Shown piece after piece: positions 49,404-60,166 of a DNA stretch of 64,000 bases (positions are counted from its first letter, which is position 1; every line of letters begins with the position of its first letter). The stretch spans positions 1 to 64,000 of the forward strand of contig JADDKJ010000014.1 in the NCBI GenBank assembly GCA_033717875.1, in the 5' to 3' direction. The translations under genes were made by a program, and so were the position numbers. The stretch is from SBBG01 sp033717875 (GTDB taxonomy: Bacteria; Pseudomonadota; Gammaproteobacteria; Ga0077554; Ga007554). The notes beneath the pieces are model-generated. The model did not search any database. It saw nothing but the letters and a program-made list of their open reading frames with translations, and had not been told where the DNA came from.

Positions 49404-50336
49404 ATGGGAAATATCGTTAAATCAGGGGCTTGGATAAGCAGTGGGGCGTTGGACGTGGCGCGCTCTCATCCGTCTGTGGCGGTTCATGATGGCAAAATAT
49501 ATACCTTCGGCGGCGGCGGCATGAACTTCGCCAGCATGAATCTGGCACGGATGTATGATCCCGCGACCGGGCGATGGGAAAAACGTGCCGATATGCCTAC
49601 CTTGCGTTCGGGGGCTGTGGCCGCGACGGTGGGCGACCGCATCTATGTCATGGGTGGCGGATTCAAGCAGGCCAATGGCACGTTCCGCTTTTTGACGGCG
49701 GTGGAAATCTACGATCCGCTGCGTGATGTCTGGGAAACCGGCCCGGACCTGTTGCAGCCGCACGATTATCCGGCGGTGGCCTTTCTGGACGGCCATATCT
49801 ATGTCATGGGCGGGCATCACCCCGATGCCACGCAGGGCGGGCCGCAAACCGACCCGGGTTTTGATTTCTGCGAGCGGCTCGACATCGCCAAGGGGGCATG
49901 GGAAGAGATCGCGCCCCTGCCCACGCCGCGCTTCGCGCTCAGCGCGGTGGTGATGGGCGGCAAGATCATGACCATGGGCGGCGTGGCGTTCAGCAGCAAG
50001 GGGTTCAACAACTTCGATTTCGTCGAAACTTACGACCCCGCCACGGGCAAGTGGACGCGGGATGCCTTGACGTTGCCCTGGACGGCGGCGGGGCAGGGCT
50101 CCTGTGTGCTGGACGGGCAGCTCTTCATCTTTGGCGGTTACAGTGGCGATGGTATTCATGACCGCGCCGCCTATTACGATGCGGAGCAGGGCGCGTGGTA
50201 TCAGGTTGGCCCCATGCCGGGCACCCTGGCGGCGATGGGGGTGGCGGTGGTGGATAAATCGGCCTATCTGATCGGTGGCTGGGCGGACGCCCAGCGTATT
50301 CCCGTCGGTGCGTTTTATGTATACAGTCGCGCCTGA
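49404..50336 (+). CDS. Kelch-repeat beta-propeller protein
   Basis: 310 residues without a signal peptide, so probably cytoplasmic. About six kelch repeats are visible from recurring GG plus Tyr-Asp-Pro and Trp patterns: YTFGGGGM, MYDPATGRWEKR, IYVMGGG, IYDPLRDVWE, IYVMGGHH, TYDPATGKWTRD, LFIFGGYS and LIGGWAD. The propeller could bind a protein or small ligand. It sits between moaA and moeB and is co-directional with moeB (13 bp apart), so a link to molybdenum-cofactor work is possible but unproven. Confidence 0.8.
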   Translation: MGNIVKSGAWISSGALDVARSHPSVAVHDGKIYTFGGGGMNFASMNLARMYDPATGRWEKRADMPTLRSGAVAATVGDRIYVMGGGFKQANGTFRFLTAVEIYDPLRDVWETGPDLLQPHDYPAVAFLDGHIYVMGGHHPDATQGGPQTDPGFDFCERLDIAKGAWEEIAPLPTPRFALSAVVMGGKIMTMGGVAFSSKGFNNFDFVETYDPATGKWTRDALTLPWTAAGQGSCVLDGQLFIFGGYSGDGIHDRAAYYDAEQGAWYQVGPMPGTLAAMGVAVVDKSAYLIGGWADAQRIPVGAFYVYSRA

Positions 50337-50349
50337 GCATAAGCGCTGA

Positions 50350-51141
50350 ATGAACGACGAGCAGTTGACCCGCTATAGCCGCCACATCCTGCTGCCGCAG
50401 GTCGATTTCGCCGGTCAGGAGAAACTGCTGCGTTCACGAGTGCTGGTGGTCGGTGTGGGCGGACTGGGATCGCCGTTGGGCATGTATCTGGCGAGCGGCG
50501 GCATCGGCCATATCGCGATCAGCGATGATGACCGGGTTGATCTCTCCAATCTCCAGCGCCAGATCATTCATCGCACGGCCGATATCGGCCGGGACAAGGT
50601 GGACTCCGCGCGCGATGCCATGCTGGCGCTTAACCCCGGTATCGAGGTCAGCGCAATCAGGGTGCGCCTGTCGGGGGAAGCGCTGATCGAGCAGGTGCGG
50701 CTGGCCGACGTGGTGGTGGATGCCTGCGACAACTTTGCCACCCGTTTTGCGCTCAACGAGGTCTGCGTGACGGAAGGCCGTCCGCTGGTGTCCGGCTCGG
50801 TAATCCGCGCGGAAGGGCAGGTGACGGTATTTCGCGCCGACCGGCCTGGCGGCCCCTGCTACCGTTGTCTGTACAAAGAGGGTGAGGCGGCGGCGGAGAG
50901 CTGCGCCGAAAGCGGTGTGCTCGCCCCGGTGGCGGGTATCATCGCCAGCATTCAGGCAGCTGAAACGCTCAAGATACTGCTTGATATCGGCGATACCCTG
51001 GCCGGGCGGCTGTTGATGCTCGATGCTCTGGCCATGACCTGGCGAACGGTGCGGCTGGCCCAGGATCCGGCTTGTCCTGTGTGTTCTTCGCGGCAATCTC
51101 GTTCAGGCTTTGCATCTGCCCCAGGTTTAGGGTTAGAATAA
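50350..51141 (+). CDS. moeB: Molybdopterin-synthase adenylyltransferase MoeB (HesA/ThiF family)
   Basis: 263 residues. Adenylates the MoaD C-terminus so that sulfur can be added. The nucleotide-binding GVGGLGSPLGMYLAS is near residue 37; HRTADIGRDK follows. Four zinc cysteines are in CYRCLY and CPVC. ThiF activity for thiamine synthesis is an alternative since the two families overlap. The moa genes 1.3 kb away favour MoeB. Its start lies 13 bp after the kelch gene stop. Confidence 0.88.
   Translation: MNDEQLTRYSRHILLPQVDFAGQEKLLRSRVLVVGVGGLGSPLGMYLASGGIGHIAISDDDRVDLSNLQRQIIHRTADIGRDKVDSARDAMLALNPGIEVSAIRVRLSGEALIEQVRLADVVVDACDNFATRFALNEVCVTEGRPLVSGSVIRAEGQVTVFRADRPGGPCYRCLYKEGEAAAESCAESGVLAPVAGIIASIQAAETLKILLDIGDTLAGRLLMLDALAMTWRTVRLAQDPACPVCSSRQSRSGFASAPGLGLE
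51110..51139 (+). promoter_or_regulatory. Candidate rpsU promoter
   Basis: TTGCAT (51110-51115) and TAGAAT (51134-51139) with an 18-bp spacer, in the 3' end of moeB and 75-110 bp before rpsU. Spacing and -10 fit a sigma-70 promoter; the -35 matches only its first three bases. Start-site mapping would be needed. Confidence 0.35.
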
Positions 51142-51216
51142 AAAATTAAGTCATTGGACTGGCTCTTTAGCTGATTGGGGGTCAGAGTGTCATTGTTTGG
51201 ATTAACGAGGTTGTAA

Positions 51217-51432
51217 ATGCCGACAGTTCGGGTAAGAGAGAACGAGCCTTTCGAAGTGGCCTTGCGTCGTTTCAAGAGAACCTGTGAGAAAGCGGGAGTA
51301 TTGGCCGATGTGCGGGCCCGCGAGTTCTATGAAAAGCCCACCTCGGTGCGCAAGCGCAAGGCGGCGGCGGCGGTGAAGCGCCAGCTCAAGAAGAGTTCGC
51401 GCGATATTACCAAGCGTGTGCGTTTATACTGA
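51217..51432 (+). CDS. rpsU: 30S ribosomal protein S21
   Basis: 71 residues, highly basic. The N-terminal PTVRVRENEPFEVALRRFKR and the C-terminal KRVRLY are universal in S21. It sits at the head of the classic rpsU-(yqeY)-dnaG-rpoD macromolecular-synthesis operon. ACGAGG lies about 7 bp before the start. Confidence 0.97.
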   Translation: MPTVRVRENEPFEVALRRFKRTCEKAGVLADVRAREFYEKPTSVRKRKAAAAVKRQLKKSSRDITKRVRLY

Positions 51433-51480
51433 TTCATCCATCGTTTTCCTTTTCCTTAAAGCTTCTGGAGCGCCGCTGCT

Positions 51481-51939
51481 ATGTCACTGAAGACGCGCAT
51501 CGAGGAAGACATGAAAGCCGCGATGCGCGCCAAGGACAAGGAGCGTCTGGGCGTTATTCGTCTGATTCTGGCGGCCATCAAGCAGCGCGAGGTCGATGAG
51601 CGCATCACGCTTGACGATGCCCAGGCGCTCGCCGTGCTCGACAAGATGCTCAAGCAGCGGCGCGACTCCATCAGCCAGTACGAAGCGGCGGGGCGTTCCG
51701 ACCTTGCCCGGCAGGAGGCGTTCGAGATCGGCGTCATTCAGGTCTATCTCCCCGCGCAGCTCGGCGAGGCGGAACTCGATGCCCTGATCGATCAGGCTGT
51801 GACCGAAAGTGGCGCGGCTTCGGCCAAGGATATGGGCAAGGTGATGGCCGTGCTCAAGCCGCGCGCCCAGGGGCGCACCGATATGGGCGCTATGGGGGCG
51901 AAAGTCAAAAACAAGCTGGCGGCGCTGTTTCCAGGGTAG
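51481..51939 (+). CDS. GatB/YqeY domain protein
   Basis: 152 residues. The YqeY family resembles the tRNA-binding tail of GatB and occurs between rpsU and dnaG in many proteobacteria. Typical parts are MKAAMRAKDKERLGVIRLILAAIKQ at the N-terminus and KDMGKVMAVLKPRAQGRTDMG near the end. The exact activity is unknown; a role in tRNA handling is inferred from the family. Confidence 0.92.
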   Translation: MSLKTRIEEDMKAAMRAKDKERLGVIRLILAAIKQREVDERITLDDAQALAVLDKMLKQRRDSISQYEAAGRSDLARQEAFEIGVIQVYLPAQLGEAELDALIDQAVTESGAASAKDMGKVMAVLKPRAQGRTDMGAMGAKVKNKLAALFPG

Positions 51940-52044
51940 CCTGGCGCTGGCGTTTCGCCTCTCCGCATTCTTTGCCGAGGGGGCCGGTTTTGTAGAGCGC
52001 TGTAATTGTGGCAGCAGCGGCATCGAGTGTCATCACATCAGCGC

Positions 52045-53799
52045 ATGGCAGGCCGTATCCCCCAGCAATTCATCGATGAACTCATGACCCGCGTCGACAT
52101 CGTCGAGGTGATCGACGCGCGTGTCCCTCTGCGCAAGGCGGGCCGTGATTATATGGCTCGTTGTCCCTTCCACGACGAGAAAACCCCTTCCTTCACGGTC
52201 AGCCCGGAGAAGCAGTTCTACCATTGCTTCGGTTGTGGCGCGCACGGCACGGCCATCGGTTTTTTGATGGAATACGAGCGCCTGGATTTTGTCGAGGCCG
52301 TGCAGGAGCTGGCGGCGCGGGTGGGAATGCCATTGCCGCAGGCGGAGGCGAGTCCCGCCGCGGCAGCGCCCAAAAGCAAAGATCTCTATGAGCTGTTGAT
52401 TCAGGCCGCCACTTTTTACCGGCGCCAATTGCGCGAGCATTCGCAGGCCAAACGCGCCGTCGATTATCTGAAAGGACGCGGCCTGAGCGGCGAGATCGCC
52501 GCCGAGTTCGACATCGGCTTTGCCCCCGCCGGTTGGGATAATCTGCTGCGCGCGCTCGGCAATGGCGCGCAGGCCCGGCTCGTTGAAGCCGGTTTGCTGG
52601 TGGAAAAGCCGGGTGGCGGTTATTATGACCGTTTCCGCGACCGCATCATGTTTCCCATCCGCGACCCGCGCGGGCGTGTCATCGGTTTCGGCGGACGGGT
52701 GCTGGGCGACGACACGCCCAAATACCTTAACTCACCGGAAACGCCGGTCTTCCACAAGGGACGCGAACTCTACGGATTGTACGAGGCGCGCAAGGCGCTG
52801 CGCCAGATCGACCGGCTGCTGGTGGTGGAGGGCTATATGGACGTGGTGGCGCTGGCGCAGTTCGGCATCCGCTATGCCGTGGCGACGCTGGGCACGGCGA
52901 TCACGCGCGAGCATCTGGAACGCATCTTCCGCGTCGTTCCCGAAGTGGTGTTCTGTTTCGATGGCGACCGTGCCGGACGCGAAGCCGCGTGGCGCGCGGT
53001 CGAAAATGCCTTGCCGATGATGTCCGACGGGCGCACGGCGCGCTTCATGTTTCTGCCGGAAGGCGAGGACCCCGATACGCTGGTGCGCAAGGAAGGTCAA
53101 GAGCCATTCGAGGCGCGAATCGCCAATTCCGTCACGCTTTCGGAATTTTTTTATACGACCCTCGCCCGGCAGACCGATATATACAGCAGGGACGGGCGCG
53201 CGCGGCTGGTGGAACTTGCCCGGCCTGTGTTGTCCAAGGTACCGGATGGCGCCTTCAGGCGCATGATGCTGGAGCGCCTGGCGGAAATTGCGCGTATGGA
53301 TGCCGTGGCGCTGAACGGACTGGTTGGCGCCGGCAAGACGGCTGCGCCAGCGAGGCCGCGGACTTCCGCCAGATCCGCGGTGGCGCCTACCCGTTCGCCA
53401 GTGCGGATGGCGATAGAAATGCTGCTGTATCGGCCAGCGCTGGCTTGTGCTGCGGGAGACCCGCGGGAACTGGCGGAGCTGGATGTGGCTGGCGCGGATT
53501 TGCTGCTCAAGCTGCTTGAATTGTTGCAGGCGCAGCCTCATTTAAACGCAGGAGCAATCATCGAACACTGGCGCGGTACGACAGAAGGCCGTCACCTGGC
53601 GGCGCTGGCGCAGTGGTCGCCGGCGGTGCCCGAAGGGGTGGACGCGGAATTCAGCGGTACCCTGCGACGGCTGCGCGAACAGGCCTTGGAGCAACGTGTC
53701 GAGCGTTTATTGCACAAGGAAAAGGTGGAGGGGCTGAGCGCCGCGGAGAAAGATGAATTGCGGCGCCTGCTGCCACTCGCCAAGGGCGAGGGGAAGTAA
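52045..53799 (+). CDS. dnaG: DNA primase DnaG
   Basis: 584 residues. Makes RNA primers for replication. The N-terminal zinc finger reads CPFHDEKTPSFTVS and CFGCGAHG near residues 38-62. The TOPRIM catalytic core has VVEGYMDVVAL (Glu) and FCFDGDRAGREAAW (Asp-Gly-Asp). The C-terminal DnaB-interacting domain is present. ATG 52045 gives the normal MAGRIPQQFIDELMTRVDIV start; the upstream extension is not conserved. It follows yqeY by about 105 bp and precedes rpoD. Confidence 0.96.
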   Translation: MAGRIPQQFIDELMTRVDIVEVIDARVPLRKAGRDYMARCPFHDEKTPSFTVSPEKQFYHCFGCGAHGTAIGFLMEYERLDFVEAVQELAARVGMPLPQAEASPAAAAPKSKDLYELLIQAATFYRRQLREHSQAKRAVDYLKGRGLSGEIAAEFDIGFAPAGWDNLLRALGNGAQARLVEAGLLVEKPGGGYYDRFRDRIMFPIRDPRGRVIGFGGRVLGDDTPKYLNSPETPVFHKGRELYGLYEARKALRQIDRLLVVEGYMDVVALAQFGIRYAVATLGTAITREHLERIFRVVPEVVFCFDGDRAGREAAWRAVENALPMMSDGRTARFMFLPEGEDPDTLVRKEGQEPFEARIANSVTLSEFFYTTLARQTDIYSRDGRARLVELARPVLSKVPDGAFRRMMLERLAEIARMDAVALNGLVGAGKTAAPARPRTSARSAVAPTRSPVRMAIEMLLYRPALACAAGDPRELAELDVAGADLLLKLLELLQAQPHLNAGAIIEHWRGTTEGRHLAALAQWSPAVPEGVDAEFSGTLRRLREQALEQRVERLLHKEKVEGLSAAEKDELRRLLPLAKGEGK

Positions 53800-53913
53800 A
53801 AAAGTCGGCGAGCGGCCTTCGCGCCATCGCCTGTTTGATGTAAAATGCCAAGTTATTTTGTGCGCGCAGCCTCTGAGTTGTTTAACCTTGAAACCTTAAA
53901 GATGCCGGGTAAC

Positions 53914-55761
<1,848 letters not shown>

Positions 55762-55773
55762 CGCCATCAACGC

Positions 55774-55814
55774 AAAAAAGAAGGAGGCCATGGGATGTGG
55801 CCTCCTTCTTTTTT
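55774..55814 (+). terminator. Strong rho-independent terminator of the rpoD operon
   Basis: AAAAAAGAAGGAGGCC (55774-55789) and GGCCTCCTTCTTTTTT (55799-55814) form a perfect stem of 16 bp with a 9-base loop. The T-run follows directly, and the matching A-run would serve the opposite strand. It lies about 13 bp after the rpoD stop. Confidence 0.95.
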
Positions 55815-55903
55815 GCCTCGGATTTTTCGAGGTGCCCATCAATGCAGGGTGGCGCATGCGCGACACGCGCGCTATACTTCCGCCTCTCCATTCACATCTT
55901 CAC

Positions 55904-55980
<77 letters not shown>

Positions 55981-56080
55981 TAAATCAACGCCTTGAAGAT
56001 TCGTCAAAACATGGCTAGAACCCCCTGAGCGCGGCTATAATGACATCCATGAGCGGGGACGAGTTAACCACTGGCGCAAG

Positions 56081-56893
56081 ATGAAATCGCGCACGCTGTT
56101 GATCTTGGGGGCAGTTGTCGTGTTATTTGCCGGGGTGGGGTGGTTGGTCCATGCCCAGCTTGACAGGCCGCCGGTATCTAAGCCTATCCCCCTGACGGAG
56201 CTTCAGGCTGGCAGCATCAGCCAGATCCGCATCGAGTACAGGGAGGGTGAGATCATCACCTTGTACAAGGAAAGCCATGGCTGGCGTATCAGCCAGCCTA
56301 TCAGTGTGCCCGCCAATGATGAGCGTGTCGCGCAATTGCTGCGATTGATAAAAGCGGAGCGTCAAGATATCCAAGGCAAGGAATTGGCCGGTGTCCAACC
56401 GGGTGTGCCCCACTTCCGCGTGAGTTTCGATGACCTGGAGCTGGCCTTTGGCGGTGTGGAGCCGGCCAGCGGGCGGCGTTATGTTTTGATGGGAAAAGCG
56501 GTTTACTTGATAAGTGATCGTGATTACCAGCATGCCATGGTCGCTCTTGCCGAGCTGGTGAGCCCCCTCTTGTTGCCTGCTGGTTTCCTGCCCGTGCAAA
56601 TCATCGCGCCGGGTGTGACGATGGCGAACGGTGATCCCGGCTGGTCCGATTTGGCCGACGCATGGTGCCGCACGCGGGCGTTTCGTGTCGAAGGCTGGTC
56701 GGCGGAGAGCAAGCCGATAGGCGAGATCATCGTGCGGCTCGAACCGGCGGCCGAATTTCATTTTGAGATCATCGCCACAGAGCCGGAGTTGATCCTTGCG
56801 CGCCACGACATTGGCATGCAATATCGTCTGACCAGAGACCAGGCGAAGCGCCTGCTGCCGTCATCCGTGATGAATAGCGGGCACTCGCCATAA
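56081..56893 (+). CDS. DUF4340-like membrane-anchored protein
   Basis: 270 residues. One N-terminal helix (LLILGAVVVLFAGVGWLVHAQ) and a periplasmic remainder. The pattern of a short lead, then EIITLYKESHGWRISQPI and later ANDERVAQLLRLIKAERQD, resembles DUF4340 proteins of gliding/ABC-type clusters. The first part seems more conserved than the second, which I do not recognise. It precedes mutM by four bases, so the two are likely translated together. Its role is unknown. Confidence 0.7.
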   Translation: MKSRTLLILGAVVVLFAGVGWLVHAQLDRPPVSKPIPLTELQAGSISQIRIEYREGEIITLYKESHGWRISQPISVPANDERVAQLLRLIKAERQDIQGKELAGVQPGVPHFRVSFDDLELAFGGVEPASGRRYVLMGKAVYLISDRDYQHAMVALAELVSPLLLPAGFLPVQIIAPGVTMANGDPGWSDLADAWCRTRAFRVEGWSAESKPIGEIIVRLEPAAEFHFEIIATEPELILARHDIGMQYRLTRDQAKRLLPSSVMNSGHSP

Positions 56894-56897
56894 TCTT

Positions 56898-57713
56898 ATG
56901 CCAGAGCTGCCCGAAGTCGAAACCACGCGCCGCGGCATTGCGCCCTATCTCGTGGGGGCGCGTATAGCGCGCGTCACCGTCCGCACCCCTTGCTTGCGTC
57001 ACCCTGTTTCTCCCCAACTCGTCAGGGAGGCGCCGGGACAGATCCTGCAATCCGTCGACCGGCGTGGCAAGTATCTGCTACTGCGTTGTCCGGCGGGATC
57101 GGTTATCATCCACCTCGGCATGTCCGGTAGCTTGCGTGTTCTGCCGGACGATGTCCCGCCCGAACGGCATGACCATGTGGACATCGTTTTGGACAGCGGC
57201 CACATGCTGCGTCTGCGCGATCCGCGCCGCTTTGGCAGTGTGCTGTGGACGCGCCAGGAGCCGCTGCAACATGCGCTGCTACGCGGCCTCGGCCCCGAGC
57301 CGCTGAGTGACGGGTTTAGCGGTGATCATCTGTATCGCCGTTCGCGCGGACGCCGTCTTGCTGTCAAGCAATTCATCATGGATCATCATATTGTCACAGG
57401 CGTAGGTAATATTTATGCCAGTGAGGCGCTGTTTCTGGCGGGTATCCATCCTTCGCGCGAGGCGGGGCGTATTTCACTGGAGCGATACGCGCGCCTGGCG
57501 GCGGCGATCAGGCAAGTGTTGGCGCAGGCCATCGCTCAGGGCGGAACGACGTTGCGCGACTTTTATAATGGCGAAGGCAAGCCGGGTTATTTTCAGCAGC
57601 AGCTTAAGGTTTACGGCAGAGCGGGTCAGCCGTGTACAACCTGCGGCCGGCCGGTAGCGCAAACCAGGCAGGGGCAGCGTTCGAGCTTTTACTGCACCGC
57701 CTGTCAGCGATAA
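56898..57713 (+). CDS. mutM: Formamidopyrimidine-DNA glycosylase MutM (Fpg)
   Basis: 271 residues. Removes 8-oxoguanine and cleaves at abasic sites. The catalytic N-terminus PELPEVETTRRG (Pro2, Glu3) is intact, the catalytic-loop RRGKYLLLR (Lys near residue 57) is present, and the C-terminal zinc finger reads CTTCGRPV...FYCTACQR. Length is normal. It starts four bases after the upstream stop and is followed by a psiE-like gene. Confidence 0.97.
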   Translation: MPELPEVETTRRGIAPYLVGARIARVTVRTPCLRHPVSPQLVREAPGQILQSVDRRGKYLLLRCPAGSVIIHLGMSGSLRVLPDDVPPERHDHVDIVLDSGHMLRLRDPRRFGSVLWTRQEPLQHALLRGLGPEPLSDGFSGDHLYRRSRGRRLAVKQFIMDHHIVTGVGNIYASEALFLAGIHPSREAGRISLERYARLAAAIRQVLAQAIAQGGTTLRDFYNGEGKPGYFQQQLKVYGRAGQPCTTCGRPVAQTRQGQRSSFYCTACQR

Positions 57714-57728
57714 TCGAAGGATAAAAAG

Positions 57729-58202
57729 ATGAAGATCGATTTCATGAAGTTGTTCAACAAGGTCGTCGGCGTGGTGTTCGGTGTCATGCTGTTGTTCCTT
57801 ACGTTGGGGATTATCATTGGTGTGCTGCGCTTGTTTCTCTACACCGGCGATCTGCTTGTCGAGAAAGAGCTGGGCAAGCAGTATTTGAAGATCATTTCCG
57901 ATGTGCTCACGCTCTTCATCCTGATCGAGCTTTCCCGCTCGCTGGCCGAATATTTCACTGCCCAGCGTCTGCGCATGACCTTCATCGTCGATGCCGGCAT
58001 CGTGTTCGTGTTGCGCGAGGTGATGATCAAACTCTTCGAGCACAAGATCGAGCCGGCCGAGATCTATGCGCTCAGCGCGTTGATGCTGGTACTGACGGTT
58101 TTACGCATCGGTTCGGTGGTGGTCTACCAGCGCGAAAAAATGATGGTGGAAGTGGTGGCCAAGCGCAAGGAAGCACAGAACAAAGCCTTGCCCGAGTCAT
58201 AG
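57729..58202 (+). CDS. PsiE-family membrane protein
   Basis: 157 residues, four membrane helices. PsiE (phosphate-starvation-inducible) family features include YLKIISDVLTLFILIELSRSLAEYF and LREVMIKLFEHKIEP. The molecular function is unknown. The gene lies 15 bp after mutM in the same direction. Its stop codon is the first part of a perfect palindrome. Confidence 0.82.
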   Translation: MKIDFMKLFNKVVGVVFGVMLLFLTLGIIIGVLRLFLYTGDLLVEKELGKQYLKIISDVLTLFILIELSRSLAEYFTAQRLRMTFIVDAGIVFVLREVMIKLFEHKIEPAEIYALSALMLVLTVLRIGSVVVYQREKMMVEVVAKRKEAQNKALPES

Positions 58203-58229
58203 CCCGGATTGTTCATGAACAATCCGGGC
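58202..58229. repeat. 28-bp perfect palindrome after the psiE-like gene
   Basis: GCCCGGATTGTTCATGAACA and the following ATCCGGGC form a 14-bp stem with no loop bases, overlapping the G of the psiE-like stop codon. No U-run follows. It could act as a transcript-end hairpin between convergent genes, or be a REP element of the TAGCCCGGAT type. Confidence 0.65.
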
Positions 58230-58279
58230 GAGCGGCTGATCGGTATTCCTTTGCGCATGGCGGCGGAAGTTTCGATGAC

Positions 58280-59656
58280 CTACTTGATCTTGATGATCGC
58301 TCCCCCCGCCTGTAGCGCCAAGGTCTGGGTTTTTCCTCCCAGTTCGGCGATGTTGCGCCCGAGTTCCCTGTTTGCCGGTTCATAGGGGTTGAAGACAAGA
58401 TGCGTGACGCCCCTGATGGATTTGAGTAGCGCCTCGCCATCCTTGGTCGGGGGAGGCAGCGGCAGCACATCGCGTTTGCATGCGATCATGCTGCGTGCCG
58501 GCCATTGGCTTGCGGCGCGGAACGGCTGTTTGGTATCCGCGGCCAGATCGGCAAGCACCCGGATGAGCTGATCTTGCGGGCTCAGCACGTTGTGACTCAC
58601 GATGCGCCCATAGCTCCTGTCCGCCAGCATGAAGAATGTCGCCACAATGACCAGCGCCGCCATGACCAGCCCGCGCTGCCCCGCCAGACCGTTTCTGTTG
58701 AGCGCCTGATTCGCCGCGATCAGGCGTGGCACGCCGCGGTATAACACCAATGCAAGGCACAGCATCGCCCACGCCGCATCGGCGGCGACAAGGCCGATCA
58801 GTAGCCCGAACAGCAGCATGCTGCCCATCAGGTCGCCCAGCAGCGTGCGCCTTTCCAGAATCAGCACCCAGAGCAGCAGCGCCGCCGACACCGTGGCGAG
58901 CAACCAGCTCGGGTCTTCCAATTGATTGCCCAGATTCACCAGCCCGAGCGTGGCGAAGGGATTGCTCCACCATGCCATGCCGGGCCAGCCCATCCTCAGT
59001 ATCAGCGCAAGAGCGATGGCAACGAGCGTGCCGGCAAGCATATATACATGGCGTTTCTGGCGTGTCTCGGCGGTCTCCCTGTGCCAGCGCCATACCAGTG
59101 CCGCCGGATAGGCCAGTCCCGCAGGGTGCAGGCTGACGCTGACGGCGCTGAGCAAAAGCTGCTGGAAGAAAAAGCCGCTCAAAGGACGATCTACCGAGCG
59201 ATATTTTTTGTCCAGCCATAACCCCAGCCCGAATACCAGCAGCAGATAGGGCGCAACGCCCATGGCATCGATTTGCGTAATCATCAGGGGTGACACCAGC
59301 AGCAGCGCGCTGGCGATCAGCGCGGCTTCGGTGCCGTTGGTTTGGCGGTTCCAGGTGTAAAGCAGCCATACGGCGCAGAACGCCATGATCAGGGTGAACA
59401 CCTTGGCTGCGATCAGGCTGCCCGACCAGTAAAGCCCGAGCGGAACGAAAAGCAGCGCGCGAAAATCGGGTACGCCGAAAATGACGATCGGATTGGCGAT
59501 ATTGTCCACAACCGACCAGTTCAGCAGCAAGCCGCGGGCGGCGCCTTCATCCAGTCCGTAAGGCTCGAATCTGACCAGTCCGAAGGCCAGGATGGCTCCG
59601 CCCCAAATGGTCATGGCCAGCAGGCCCCATACGTAACCTGGAATTCGAGATAACAT
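58280..59656 (-). CDS. Polytopic membrane protein, glycosyltransferase GT-C-like
   Basis: 458 residues with about ten membrane helices and a C-terminal soluble part with RSMIACKRDVLPLPPPTKD and FNPYEPANRELGRN. The acidic motif near the N-terminus (RFEPYGLDEGAARGLLLNWS) sits in the first outer loop, as expected of lipid-linked-sugar GT-C enzymes such as ArnT. The family assignment is tentative. It converges with the psiE-like gene and is divergent from the electron-transfer set. AAGGGA lies about 8 bp before its start. Confidence 0.6.
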   Translation of the reverse strand: MLSRIPGYVWGLLAMTIWGGAILAFGLVRFEPYGLDEGAARGLLLNWSVVDNIANPIVIFGVPDFRALLFVPLGLYWSGSLIAAKVFTLIMAFCAVWLLYTWNRQTNGTEAALIASALLLVSPLMITQIDAMGVAPYLLLVFGLGLWLDKKYRSVDRPLSGFFFQQLLLSAVSVSLHPAGLAYPAALVWRWHRETAETRQKRHVYMLAGTLVAIALALILRMGWPGMAWWSNPFATLGLVNLGNQLEDPSWLLATVSAALLLWVLILERRTLLGDLMGSMLLFGLLIGLVAADAAWAMLCLALVLYRGVPRLIAANQALNRNGLAGQRGLVMAALVIVATFFMLADRSYGRIVSHNVLSPQDQLIRVLADLAADTKQPFRAASQWPARSMIACKRDVLPLPPPTKDGEALLKSIRGVTHLVFNPYEPANRELGRNIAELGGKTQTLALQAGGAIIKIK

Positions 59657-59903
59657 TATATTTCCCTTGGAGGTTTTGGCCGCATAGCTTGAGATTACGG
59701 CGTTTCTGATGATGTTATGTATCTATAGAGTGTTTAAATAATCGCCGCAGCGCGGCGGCGCTAACTTATCATGTACAAATTGGAGGGGATAGTGCTTGCA
59801 TTACTGTAATGTGTCATGTTATATATCTTCAAGCTTGAGTAAAACAATACCATATTCAAGCCTACTATAAAGGGTGATTCGAAAAAGCGGAGGTGATGGT
59901 TAT
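59657..59903. promoter_or_regulatory. Divergent upstream region of the electron-transfer gene set
   Basis: No gene. AT-rich DNA with a GCCGCAGCGCGGCGGC hairpin near 59746. It also contains TTCAAGCTTGAG (about 59828) and TACTATAAAG (about 59862), which could hold promoter parts. GGAGGTGA at 59889-59896 is a near-perfect ribosome site for the small protein that follows. No FNR-type TTGAT-N4-ATCAA site was found. Confidence 0.5.
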
Positions 59904-59996
59904 ATGATATACACGGCTGAAGTTTTTACGCTCTATGCGATCTGGTTTGTTGCCGCCTTTGGTTTCGCTGCGTTTCTGGTTAAACTTAATTCTTGA
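59904..59996 (+). CDS. 30-residue single-helix membrane peptide
   Basis: MIYTAEVFTLYAIWFVAAFG and AFLVKLNS: one membrane helix with an acidic N-terminal side and a Lys near the end. The length is too short for most gene finders. Support comes from GGAGGTGA placed 7 bp before the ATG and the open frame ending in TGA at 59994-59996. It precedes the cytochrome c4 gene by 170 bp. Small peptides of this kind (CydX, CcoQ and like) stabilise oxidase complexes. A similar role with the membrane protein at 61809 is inference. Whether it is expressed is unknown. Confidence 0.6.
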   Translation: MIYTAEVFTLYAIWFVAAFGFAAFLVKLNS

Positions 59997-60166
59997 TCGC
60001 CGGGCTAAACGATACCACGATCATGCAGGAAGGAACGGGTGGGTCAGGTAGGCCCCCCCGGAGGGGTGTGGTGGTTGCAGGCAGTCTATCCCGGTGGGGG
60101 GCGGACGGTCGGCTTTTCAAACCGCCACGTTAAAGAAGAATGGCTAAAATGGGAGGGTGTCTTCGA

